NCBI GenBank assembly: GCA_964421575.1
Contig: CAYQXI010000034.1
Span: 1-15,273, forward strand
Length of the DNA stretch: 15,273 nucleotides
Source: JAAOZN01 sp964421575
GTDB lineage: Archaea; Thermoproteota; Nitrososphaeria; Nitrososphaerales; JAAOZN01
Direction: 5' to 3'
Shown: positions 7,102 through 14,161 of the stretch, piece after piece
Numbering within the stretch: position 1 is the first letter of the stretch
Layout of the letters: every line of letters starts with the position of its first letter
Position numbers and translations under genes: made by a program
The notes under the pieces: generated by a model
What the model was told of the DNA's origin: nothing
The model's database searches: none
What the model saw: the letters and a program-made list of their open reading frames with translations, nothing else

Positions 7102-7160
7102 ACCACCTCCTAATCACTCTACCAACGTTAGTAGGTTCCCTAGTCTGGGTTAGGAGTGGT
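7102..7160. repeat. Long imperfect inverted repeat upstream of rps12 (possible structured element)
   Basis: ACCACCTCCTAA (7102-7113) pairs with TTAGGAGTGGT (7150-7160): 11 base pairs with a single bulged C at 7107. Within the 36-base interior lie two smaller pairings, CTAC/GTAG (7119-7122, 7131-7134) and CCC/GGG (7138-7140, 7147-7149), so the whole could fold as a three-way junction. It lies between the thioredoxin and rps12 promoters. Confidence 0.4.
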
Positions 7161-7220
7161 ATTAGTTAGTAGGTGCAGACACGCCCTAAAGAGAAGAACC
7201 AGAAAATAGGTAGCGCAAAT

Positions 7221-7229
7221 TTTTATTAA
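7221..7229 (+). promoter_or_regulatory. TATA box for rps12
   Basis: TTTTATTAA is centred 24 bases before the rps12 ATG at 7249. There is no ribosome binding site between them, so the message is probably leaderless. Confidence 0.6.
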
Positions 7230-7248
7230 GAGGGAAGCGGAAGCCCCC

Positions 7249-7692
7249 ATGACACGCATGAAGTCACCCAACGGAGAATTCGCTGGAAGAAGCTTAAGAG
7301 AGAAGAGGCAGAGGTTACGCTGGTCCGATAAATACTACAAGCGGAGAATGTTAAGGCTAGATGAGAAAGCAGACCCTCTTGAAGGTGCACCTCAAGCAAG
7401 AGGTATAGTATTGGAGAAAGTCGGCATAGAATCAAAGCAGCCAAACTCAGCGATCAGAAAATGTGTAAGGGTCCAGCTTATCAAAAATGGTAAGCAGATT
7501 ACAGCCTTCCTCCCCGGGGATGGGGCACTCAACTACGTAGATGAGCACGACGAGGTTCATGTGCAGGGGATAGGGGGCTCGATGGGGCGCTCTATGGGGG
7601 ACATACCGGGTGTGAGGTGGGTAGTCTTCAAAGTTAACGGTGTCTCACTCAAGGAACTTGTGCTCGGGAGGAAGGAGAAGCCTAGAAGGTAG
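7249..7692 (+). CDS. rps12: 30S ribosomal protein uS12
   Basis: This is the decoding-centre protein of the small subunit, which monitors codon-anticodon pairing. The conserved loop KQPNSAIRKCVRVQ (63-76), the stretch GDGALNYVDEHDEV and the C-terminal GGSMGRSMGDIPGVRW are all present. The 147-aa length and the N-terminal extension are as in archaea and eukaryotes (S23e type). The ATG is placed 24 bases from a TATA box and appears leaderless. It is followed after 17 bases by rps7, so the two form an operon. The usual archaeal upstream partners rpl30e and nusA are not next to it here. Confidence 0.97.
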   Translation: MTRMKSPNGEFAGRSLREKRQRLRWSDKYYKRRMLRLDEKADPLEGAPQARGIVLEKVGIESKQPNSAIRKCVRVQLIKNGKQITAFLPGDGALNYVDEHDEVHVQGIGGSMGRSMGDIPGVRWVVFKVNGVSLKELVLGRKEKPRR

Positions 7693-7709
7693 GTTGGTGA
7701 TAGAAGGGT

Positions 7710-8336
7710 ATGTCATCTGAAAAACTGGCTTTACAGCAGGAGATATCTAAGCAGCTAAAGCTCTTTAACAAGTGGGATCTGTCTGAGGTTGTTGTGACAG
7801 ATCCTGGTCTTAAGAGGGTTATATCTCTAAAGCCTATGCGCGTACCAACCTCTTTCGGCAGACATGAGCATAAGAAGTTCGGTAAAGCAGAGGTCAACAT
7901 CATAGAGAGGTTGGTCAACTCTATGATGCACTTTGGTAAGAAATATGCTAAAAACACTGGGAGAATGGGTGGCAAGAAGATGAAGGCAATAAATATAGTT
8001 AAGAGCGCACTTGATATAATTCATTTAAAGACCGGGCAGAACCCTGTTGCCGTGCTTGTGAAGGCTATTGAGAACGCTTCGCCAAACGAAGATACAACGA
8101 GGATAGCTTACGGTGGAGTAGTGTATCACGTCTCCGTAGATGTGTCGCCTTTAAGAAGAGTGGACTTGGCGCTCAGATTTATATCAGAAGGTGTAAGAGA
8201 AGCTTGCTTCTCAACACCTAAGAGTGTGGAAGAAGCGTTGGCAGAAGAGATAATATTAGCCGCGAACAATGACCCTAATAGCTACGCCATAAAAAGGAAG
8301 AATGAGCAGGAACGCATAGCTATGGCTTCAAGGTAA
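7710..8336 (+). CDS. rps7: 30S ribosomal protein uS7
   Basis: This is the primary 16S rRNA-binding protein that organises the small-subunit head and touches the E-site tRNA. Recognisable parts are VNIIERLVNSMMHFGKK, the NPVAVLVKAIENASP stretch and the C-terminal GGVVYHVSVDVSPLRRVDLALR. At 208 aa it has archaeal length. The ATG at 7710 has GGTGA (7696-7700) 9 bases upstream. It is cotranscribed with rps12. A 158-base gap with two inverted repeats separates it from EF1A. Confidence 0.97.
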   Translation: MSSEKLALQQEISKQLKLFNKWDLSEVVVTDPGLKRVISLKPMRVPTSFGRHEHKKFGKAEVNIIERLVNSMMHFGKKYAKNTGRMGGKKMKAINIVKSALDIIHLKTGQNPVAVLVKAIENASPNEDTTRIAYGGVVYHVSVDVSPLRRVDLALRFISEGVREACFSTPKSVEEALAEEIILAANNDPNSYAIKRKNEQERIAMASR

Positions 8337-8404
8337 AGGCAAAGAGCGAAAATAGGTTCTAGCCAACCATTCGTTAGAAGCGGACTTATAACTACACTTG
8401 GGCA

Positions 8405-8427
8405 CTACTACTGCGGTTGAGTAGTAG
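8405..8427 (+). terminator. Hairpin after rps7 (possible terminator)
   Basis: CTACTACT (8405-8412) and AGTAGTAG (8420-8427) form a perfect 8-base stem with a 7-base loop, followed by CCTTTT. It lies 70 bases past the rps7 stop and would suit termination of the rps12-rps7 message. Confidence 0.45.
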
Positions 8428-8430
8428 CCT

Positions 8431-8456
8431 TTTAACTGCCGAAAAAAACAGTTAAA
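8431..8456. repeat. Inverted repeat overlapping the EF1A TATA box
   Basis: TTTAACTG (8431-8438) and CAGTTAAA (8449-8456) are perfect 8-base arms around a 10-base spacer containing seven A. The right arm overlaps the TATA element at 8452-8459, so a protein bound here would compete with TBP. It is separated by only three bases from the preceding hairpin. Confidence 0.45.
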
Positions 8457-8459
8457 TAA
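8452..8459 (+). promoter_or_regulatory. TATA box for EF1A
   Basis: TTAAATAA predicts transcription from about 8482. This leaves a short leader that contains GGTG (8484-8487), placed 7 bases before the ATG at 8495. Confidence 0.5.
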
Positions 8460-8494
8460 TCAGATTTACTGCCAATTGGATGCGGTGTAACATA

Positions 8495-9808
8495 ATGCCT
8501 CAGAAGCCTCACTTAAACCTTGTAGTAACAGGACATGTTGACCACGGTAAGTCAACCGCGATGGGTCACTTCCTATTTGACTTAGGGGTAGTTGACCCTA
8601 GGACCATTGAAGAATACGCTAAAGAATCTGAGAAGACAGGTGCGGGTGACACATTCAAGTACGCTTGGGTACTTGATACCTTAAAGGATGAGCGTGAAAG
8701 AGGTGTCACCATAGATCTCGCTTTCCAGAAGTTCGAAACCGAAAAATACTTCTTTACATTAATCGACGCACCTGGGCACAGAGACTTCATAAAGAACATG
8801 ATTACTGGAGCGAGTGAAGCCGACGCAGCCGTCCTAGTAGTATCAGCTAAGAAAGGTGAGTTTGAAGTAGGTGTGGGTCCGGGTGGCCAAACAAGAGAAC
8901 ACGCTTTCCTACTACGTACACTCGGTGTAAATCAGATCATAGTCTTCTTCAGCAAGTTCGATGACCCAACAGTTAACTATAGTAAGGAGCGGTATGATGA
9001 GATTAAGGCTATTACCGAAAATCTGCTTAAAAGCGTAGGCTACGATGTCAAGAAGATACCTTTCATACCAGGCTCAGGCTGGACTGGTGAAAATCTGGTC
9101 AGACGCTCCGATAAAATGCCTTGGTACACTGGTCCGACATTGTTCGAAGCGCTTGATCAACTTGCTTTACCTGAGAAGCCTGTTGATAAGCCGTTGAGAA
9201 TCCCTATTCAAGACGTTTACTCTATTACAGGTGTCGGTACGGTGCCTGTAGGAAGGGTTGAGACCGGACGTATGAAGGTTGGCGATAAGATAATCATTAT
9301 GCCACCAGGTATAATCACTGAAGTTCGATCTATAGAGACCCATCACACACCGATCCAAGAAGCCGTAGCTGGTGATAATATAGGGTTTAACATTAGAGGT
9401 GTAGATAAACGTGACATTAAGCGCGGCTATGTCGTCGGTAAGCCAGATAACCCACCTACAGTAGCCAAGGAGTTCATCGCGCAGATCATAGTAGTTTACC
9501 ACCCGACGGCGATCGCGGCTGGCTATACGCCTGTGCTCCACGCTCATACAGCTCAAGTAGCTGCGACGATCAAGGAGATAATAGCCAAAATAGATCCTAG
9601 AACGGGTCAGACGGTGGAGGAGAAGCCTAAGTCTATTAAGACTGGTGACTCGGCGCTAGTTAAGATAACTCCTCTCAGACCTCTCTGTATAGAAACTTTC
9701 AAGGAGTTCCCTGAGCTCGGTCGATTTGCGCTTAGAGATATGGGTACGACTATAGCTGCTGGTGTAGTCAGAGAGATTACTCAAAAGTACACTGGTCCGG
9801 AGAAGTAG
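8495..9808 (+). CDS. tuf: Translation elongation factor 1A (aEF1A / EF-Tu)
   Basis: This GTPase delivers aminoacyl-tRNA to the ribosome. It is 437 aa with three domains. P-loop GHVDHGKS (13-20), switch I around DERERGVTIDLAF, DAPGH (91-95) and the C-terminal barrels including HTAQVAATI and LGRFALRDMG are canonical. The G4 motif is SKFD (153-156) instead of NKxD, and the G5 region reads SGW (194-196). The start is ATG at 8495, giving MPQKPHLNL as in relatives, with GGTG 7 bases upstream; the ATG at 8480 lies before the predicted transcript start. The gene has its own promoter and is not followed by rps10 as it often is in archaea. From memory the sequence resembles Nitrososphaeria-type EF1A most. 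Confidence 0.96.
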   Translation: MPQKPHLNLVVTGHVDHGKSTAMGHFLFDLGVVDPRTIEEYAKESEKTGAGDTFKYAWVLDTLKDERERGVTIDLAFQKFETEKYFFTLIDAPGHRDFIKNMITGASEADAAVLVVSAKKGEFEVGVGPGGQTREHAFLLRTLGVNQIIVFFSKFDDPTVNYSKERYDEIKAITENLLKSVGYDVKKIPFIPGSGWTGENLVRRSDKMPWYTGPTLFEALDQLALPEKPVDKPLRIPIQDVYSITGVGTVPVGRVETGRMKVGDKIIIMPPGIITEVRSIETHHTPIQEAVAGDNIGFNIRGVDKRDIKRGYVVGKPDNPPTVAKEFIAQIIVVYHPTAIAAGYTPVLHAHTAQVAATIKEIIAKIDPRTGQTVEEKPKSIKTGDSALVKITPLRPLCIETFKEFPELGRFALRDMGTTIAAGVVREITQKYTGPEK

Positions 9809-9887
9809 CAGAAGGACATTGGATAGTCTAGTAAACTACCGTAAGTAGCGGGGCTAGTAGTGAACTCTATGTAGATCTCAATCGCTA

Positions 9888-9895
9888 TTTTTCTT
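9888..9895 (+). terminator. T-rich terminator after EF1A
   Basis: Five T, a C and two T lie about 80 bases beyond the EF1A stop, in the AT-rich gap before cdhA. No strong stem precedes it. Confidence 0.35.
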
Positions 9896-9920
9896 AATCG
9901 GGTTTATTGTGTATAGTGGT

Positions 9921-9933
9921 ATATAGTCTATAT
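9921..9933. repeat. AT-rich palindrome upstream of cdhA
   Basis: ATATAG and CTATAT flank a single T, giving a 13-base palindrome about 45 bases before the cdhA start. It could be an operator or part of the promoter. In such AT-rich DNA the match may be chance. A TATA-like CATAATAAAG lies at 9941-9950. Confidence 0.3.
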
Positions 9934-9975
9934 TGTCTAACATAATAAAGTTGTCCTAAGCGTAGATTATATGGT

Positions 9976-12324
9976 ATGCAAAACGTAAAGATTAAAGTGG
10001 ATAAGGTGCAGACACCTTCCATCCAGTTCTCCAACCTAGAGATAACGGTTGGAAGAATAATCGAAGAAGAATGGGAAGAGAAGATAGGCCCGACACCATT
10101 CCCAACCGCAACAGATCTTAGGAGCTGGGATCATAAGCTGCTGCAGAGATACAAGCCAGTCTACCTACCATACTGTGATGTATGCTGCCTATGCACGATG
10201 GGTAAATGTGATCTCACCGCCGGTAAGAGAGGAGCCTGTGGGCTAGATATCTGGGCTCAGCAGTCCCGTATAGTGCTCATCGCCTGCTGCATCGGTGCTG
10301 CGACACACGTGGGGCATGCTAGGCACCTCGTGGAATACTTGATAGAGAGGTTTGGTAGAGATGCGCCCATCGATGTAGGTTCAAAGGTTGGAGTGGAGAT
10401 CGAAGCCCCGGTTACTAGGCTCGTCTGCGGGATCAGACCTAAGAAGATAGGTGATCTAGAAGAGGTTCTATCATATTTAGAAAGAGAGATTGTGCAGCTC
10501 CTCGCGGCAACCCACACAGGACAAGAGGGAGACAACATAGATTTTGAGTCAAAGGTCTTCCACGCAGGTATGATCGACCAAGTTGGTATGGAGGTTGCAG
10601 ATATAGCGCAGATTTCAGCCCTAGGCTACCCGAAAGCAGACCCTGAAGCGCCTCTTGTAGAGCTGGGTATGGGTACCATCGACTCTACCAAACCTATGGT
10701 TTTGGTTATTGGGCATAACGTGCCGCCCGCAGCCCACATAATAGACTACCTTCAAGACCACGGATTGATGGGTAAGGTTGAGGTTGCTGGGATATGCTGC
10801 ACCGCGCACGACCTAACCAGATACAATCCTAAGGCTAAGATCGTCGGACCACTATCTTGGCAGCTGAGGTTCATACGAAGCGGCGTCCCAGATGTCATCG
10901 TAGTGGATGAGCAGTGTATAAGGACTGACGTGCTTAAAGAGGCTCAAAGCATTAAGGCGCCAGTTATCGCTACTACAGCGAAGGACTGCCAAGGACTCCC
11001 AGATCTAACACATGAAGATGCTGATGAAATTGTGAGGAAGATCGTTGGAGGAGAGGTTCCTGGCGCTCTGATACTGAAGCCCGAAAAGGTGGGGGAGGTC
11101 GCTGCTAGAGTCGCTATGCTCATCGCACCGAAGAGGATGAAGTATAAGGTTATACCCGATGTTTCTGCGGTCATCGAGTGGGGTAAGAGGTGTGCCCAGT
11201 GTAAAGACACACCCTGTAGGAGAGCATGCCCAAATGATCTTCCTATACCTGAGGCGATGGAGGCTGCTAAGAAAGGAGACCTCTCTAAATTCGCCCTCCT
11301 TTACGATCTATGCATAGGTTGTGGGAGATGTGAACACGCCTGCACAAACTCAGCACCCATACACAGTTTGATAGTCGCAGCTGCGCAGAAGCAGATAAGA
11401 GAGGAGAAGTTCTACGTTAGGGCTGGTAGAGGCGCAATCCAAGACGTCGAAATCAGAAGGGTTGGCGGACCCATAGTTCTAGGCGAGATACCCGGAGTTA
11501 TCGCTCTTGTAGGCTGCTCAAACTACCCTGCTAGCGGTGTTGAGGTTGCGCAAATGGCTGAAGAATTCGCAAAACGCAGATACATCGTTGTAGCCTCAGG
11601 CTGCTCAGCCATGTCTATTGGTATGTATAGAGATGAAGAAGGCAAGACAATATACGAAACCTTCCCAGGAAGCTTTGATGCAGGTGGCGTAGTAAATGTG
11701 GGGTCCTGTGTAGCTAATTCCCACATAGCAGGTGCTGCGATAAAGATCGCAAGCATATTTGCTAAAAGAAACCTAAGAGCTAACTACGAGGAGATCGCTG
11801 ATTATATACACAACAGAGTAGGTGCAGTAGGTATAGCATGGGGTGCGATGAGCCAGAAGGCTGCAGCTATCGCCAGCGGCTTCTGGAGGCTTGGTGTACC
11901 TGTGATAGTAGGTCCGCACGGTTCGAAGTATAGGAGGATGCTTCTAGGTAGGAGGGATAGAGACGAAGACTGGTTTGTTTACGATGCTAGGACTGGTGAG
12001 CGTGTGTATGTTGGACCCTGCCCTGAGCACCTCTTCTATGCTGCTGAAACCAAGGAGGAAGCGATGGTTATGGCGGCTAGGCTGGTTATGCGAGCCAACG
12101 ACACAGCCAAAGGTAGAGCAATCAAGCTCTCACACTACATAGATCTGCATAAGAAGTTCTACGGCACAATGCCTGACGACCTACACCTATTCGTCAGAAG
12201 CGAATCAGATCTCTCTGTGACGATCAGAGACGAGGTTATGAAGATCCTCAGGGAGAAGGGCTGGAAGGAGAGACCTATACCAGACCCAACTCTACTACCG
12301 AGGCTGATCAGAAAGGAGGTGTAA
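9976..12324 (+). CDS. cdhA: CO dehydrogenase alpha subunit (Ni-Fe, archaeal Cdh type)
   Basis: This subunit catalyses reversible CO2/CO interconversion at the Ni-Fe-S C-cluster in the CODH/ACS complex of the Wood-Ljungdahl pathway. N-terminal cysteines C67, C70, C73, C78 and C88 suit the B and D clusters. Likely C-cluster ligands are H247 (GHN), C275 or C274, C314 (DEQC), C514 (GCSN), C543 (SGCSA) and C578 (GSCV), so none is missing. Two ferredoxin-like clusters, C406/409/414/418 and C446/449/452/456, are the insert typical of archaeal CdhA. Its 782 aa match the family (about 800). ATG at 9976 lies about 30 bases from a TATA-like site; no ribosome binding site is clear. cdhB follows after 4 bases. 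The acetyl-CoA synthase (cdhC) and corrinoid (cdhD/E) genes are absent from this window. Confidence 0.96.
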   Translation: MQNVKIKVDKVQTPSIQFSNLEITVGRIIEEEWEEKIGPTPFPTATDLRSWDHKLLQRYKPVYLPYCDVCCLCTMGKCDLTAGKRGACGLDIWAQQSRIVLIACCIGAATHVGHARHLVEYLIERFGRDAPIDVGSKVGVEIEAPVTRLVCGIRPKKIGDLEEVLSYLEREIVQLLAATHTGQEGDNIDFESKVFHAGMIDQVGMEVADIAQISALGYPKADPEAPLVELGMGTIDSTKPMVLVIGHNVPPAAHIIDYLQDHGLMGKVEVAGICCTAHDLTRYNPKAKIVGPLSWQLRFIRSGVPDVIVVDEQCIRTDVLKEAQSIKAPVIATTAKDCQGLPDLTHEDADEIVRKIVGGEVPGALILKPEKVGEVAARVAMLIAPKRMKYKVIPDVSAVIEWGKRCAQCKDTPCRRACPNDLPIPEAMEAAKKGDLSKFALLYDLCIGCGRCEHACTNSAPIHSLIVAAAQKQIREEKFYVRAGRGAIQDVEIRRVGGPIVLGEIPGVIALVGCSNYPASGVEVAQMAEEFAKRRYIVVASGCSAMSIGMYRDEEGKTIYETFPGSFDAGGVVNVGSCVANSHIAGAAIKIASIFAKRNLRANYEEIADYIHNRVGAVGIAWGAMSQKAAAIASGFWRLGVPVIVGPHGSKYRRMLLGRRDRDEDWFVYDARTGERVYVGPCPEHLFYAAETKEEAMVMAARLVMRANDTAKGRAIKLSHYIDLHKKFYGTMPDDLHLFVRSESDLSVTIRDEVMKILREKGWKERPIPDPTLLPRLIRKEV
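12314..12321 (+). promoter_or_regulatory. Ribosome binding site fixing the TTG start of cdhB
   Basis: AGGAGGTG lies inside the last codons of cdhA, 7 bases before TTG at 12329. It supports this unusual start and translational coupling. Confidence 0.7.
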
Positions 12325-12328
12325 AGGC

Positions 12329-12868
12329 TTGGCGGCAGAGCCTTGGCAGATGGCTGAGATACCTGGCCCAGTTAAGGCATTCGTAATACAGAAACCACTC
12401 ATCATAACGGGGATGATGAAGAAGGCTCAAAGATCGATCTTAGTCGCCGGGCATCTATCGCTTCAGAGGCTGAAAGAGGGCACCGCATTAGATTACGCCA
12501 TAGAGATCGCTCGGCTGGGAAGGGCTGATGTCGTGGCTACAGCGCATATAGTGGGTGAGGCGAAAAAGAGGAGTTACGAGAATATCTACTCTATGTCTGC
12601 GATGGAGATAGCGGGTAGGCTACAGGACCCAGAGTGGAAGGGGTTTGATGATAAAGGCAGATATGATGTGGCACTCTTCATCGGTCTACCCTACTATATG
12701 GCTTGGACCATCCTTTCGGGCTTAAAGCATCGGGCAACCCACCTTAAAACTGTCTCAATAGACAAATACTACCAGCCCCACGCTAGCTGGTCCTTCCCTA
12801 ATCTAACAGACGAGGCTTGGGAAGAGAATCTGAAAGCCGTCAGAGATCTTCTAAAAGGCCCTCGGTGA
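12329..12868 (+). CDS. cdhB: CO dehydrogenase epsilon subunit
   Basis: This small non-catalytic partner binds CdhA in the alpha2-epsilon2 CODH component and is thought to help electron transfer with FAD. Recognised stretches are KPLIITGMMKKAQRSILVAG near residue 22, YDVALFIGLPYYMAWTILSG (112-131) and the family-typical KYYQPHASWSFPNL (146-159). Its 179 aa are close to the usual 170. The start is TTG at 12329, supported by AGGAGGTG 7 bases upstream within the end of cdhA, so the two subunits are made together. The stop is only six bases from the stop of the convergent DUF2148 gene. The Rossmann-like fold with a glycine-rich N-terminal loop is known for the family, not visible here directly. 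Confidence 0.94.
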   Translation: MAAEPWQMAEIPGPVKAFVIQKPLIITGMMKKAQRSILVAGHLSLQRLKEGTALDYAIEIARLGRADVVATAHIVGEAKKRSYENIYSMSAMEIAGRLQDPEWKGFDDKGRYDVALFIGLPYYMAWTILSGLKHRATHLKTVSIDKYYQPHASWSFPNLTDEAWEENLKAVRDLLKGPR

Positions 12869-12874
12869 TAAACC

Positions 12875-13432
12875 TCATTTCCTATCAAAGTATACGCTCT
12901 TACCAGTAGCGGACAAAGGTATACCCATCACAATATCTGCATCACCCAAGTAACCTAGCCTCTTAGCAGCGGTACCTACCCTATACATCACCCTATTATC
13001 CACATTATGTAGGCTAGCGGTCTTCACAGCTGAGCCTATAGCGATCCCAAAGTCAGTGACTTTGAATATGCAGGCTGGTCCTACATAGTCATTACCCTTA
13101 ACTTTTGCTGCTGCATTAAAGGCTTCACAGGAGGGGTAACCGCAGCCACCACAGTTGAGACCGAAGCTCTTACTCGATTTGACACCTATCAGAACTAGGC
13201 AGCTTGAGTTGCGTAGGCTCTTTGCATCCCTTATGAAGCTGGGTATATTTCTCTCTTCAGCTATCTTCTCCATCTCATCAGCTATACGCTGCATATCCTC
13301 TCCTGTAACTATGAGGGTGCTGATGTCGTCTACCCCACCTGACTTCGGCGCTGTTCTTGCTGAGATGAGCATAAGCTTGGCTGTTTGTAAAACGGCTTCG
13401 GCTTCGGCTGCTGAGCCATCTATGACGACCAT
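12875..13432 (-). CDS. DUF2148 ferredoxin-domain protein
   Basis: A conserved but uncharacterised family (COG4739 by memory) with an iron-sulfur motif: C94, C97, C102 (in CGGCGYPSC) and C121 (GPACIF). This arrangement recalls the 4Fe-4S domain of corrinoid Fe-S proteins and some ferredoxin-like carriers, so one 4Fe-4S cluster is expected. The N-terminal part (ARTAPKSGGVDDI, about 25-37) faintly resembles the flavin-binding start of nitroreductases. No signal peptide is present. The ATG at 13430-13432 has GGTGA (13439-13443) with 6-base spacing. It lies 31 bases behind a nitroreductase gene on the same strand, probably in one operon, and tail to tail with cdhB. A redox partner role near CODH is inference only. 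Confidence 0.85.
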   Translation of the reverse strand: MVVIDGSAAEAEAVLQTAKLMLISARTAPKSGGVDDISTLIVTGEDMQRIADEMEKIAEERNIPSFIRDAKSLRNSSCLVLIGVKSSKSFGLNCGGCGYPSCEAFNAAAKVKGNDYVGPACIFKVTDFGIAIGSAVKTASLHNVDNRVMYRVGTAAKRLGYLGDADIVMGIPLSATGKSVYFDRK

Positions 13433-13463
13433 CTCTAATCACCCAATCTTACCTCAAAAATTG

Positions 13464-14072
13464 TTACCGCTTATATCCTACTGGTATTATGTATAGTGGC
13501 TCTGCTGCTTCATCTATCAATTTCTTCACCAAGCCGTCATTAAAGGCGCCAACCATAACAGAGCCTAACCCTAAGCTGACAGCCTCTAAACTTATGTTTT
13601 GGCCAACGTGCCCCACTTCGAAGTGCACATACCTAACACCCCTACCACCGTAGCGTGCTGTTGTCCTCTCATACTTCGCCGCGATGAGGATGTTCACCGC
13701 AGCTTCGCATATGAACTCTTGATAAAGCGCAGCCTCCATCAGAGCCTTAACCCTATCTTCAGAAGCTACTTTAATCAAAGAGTGGTCGAGTGGGCGGTAT
13801 CTGTAGACACCAGCCTCAACCCCTTTAACACCACCCTCCCTCACGAAAACAAAGATTTCGAGCGGGTAAGTAGCACCAGCAGAGGGAGCACTTCTTCCAC
13901 CGGATTCAGGATCGGTCACCCCTTGTGCAGCCCATAGGAGCTGCGAGAGGTCCTCGAGCGATATAGGGGTTGGTGAGAAATCCCTTACCGATCGCCTAAA
14001 CGCGATTGCTTCCTCAACAGACAGCTGACCTTTAAGCCGTGGTTTAGGTAGCTTAAGTAGGTTGGAAGCCAA
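13464..14072 (-). CDS. Nitroreductase-family flavoprotein (SagB-like)
   Basis: The protein shows the FMN-dependent nitroreductase fold. RRSVRDF (26-32) carries the arginines that bind the FMN phosphate, SAPSAGATYPLEIFVF (61-76) is the SagB-type motif, and GHVGQNISLEAVSLGLGSV (154-172) completes the flavin site. At 202 aa it is a compact stand-alone SagB-like dehydrogenase rather than a peptide-modifying one; no azole peptide precursor or cyclodehydratase is nearby. The start is TTG at 14070-14072, placed about 29 bases from a good TATA box, so the transcript is probably leaderless. It is followed by the DUF2148 gene, which suggests a flavin/Fe-S pair. Substrate unknown. Confidence 0.88.
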   Translation of the reverse strand: MASNLLKLPKPRLKGQLSVEEAIAFRRSVRDFSPTPISLEDLSQLLWAAQGVTDPESGGRSAPSAGATYPLEIFVFVREGGVKGVEAGVYRYRPLDHSLIKVASEDRVKALMEAALYQEFICEAAVNILIAAKYERTTARYGGRGVRYVHFEVGHVGQNISLEAVSLGLGSVMVGAFNDGLVKKLIDEAAEPLYIIPVGYKR

Positions 14073-14094
14073 GCTAAATTAATCAAACGAAGAC

Positions 14095-14106
14095 TTAAGT
14101 ATAAAG
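14095..14106 (-). promoter_or_regulatory. TATA box for the nitroreductase-DUF2148 operon
   Basis: On the - strand CTTTATACTTAA is centred about 29 bases before the TTG start at 14072. This fits a leaderless message. Confidence 0.55.
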
Positions 14107-14161
14107 GTTTATTCAGAGTTCAGAAGCAAATGCTTAAGTAATGTTTAGCAGAGGTTCTCAG

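Noticed and set aside
7062..7248. tRNA or guide RNA in the thioredoxin-rps12 gap
   Set aside because: No T-arm GGTTCRA-type sequence, no CCA-stem geometry, no C/D boxes, and no ACA directly after the stem. Kept only as an unspecified structured element.
9167..9556. 129-residue open frame on the - strand inside EF1A
   Set aside because: It lies wholly antisense to a highly conserved gene, has no ribosome binding site or family resemblance, and its composition is unlike a protein.
13155..13496. 113-residue open frame on the + strand over the DUF2148 gene
   Set aside because: Antisense shadow of a gene with a clear family match and ribosome binding site; low-complexity Ser/Ile-rich product.
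13464..14072. Azole-modified peptide (SagB) biosynthesis cluster
   Set aside because: The SagB-like nitroreductase is alone; no YcaO, E1-like protein or short precursor peptide is present in the window.
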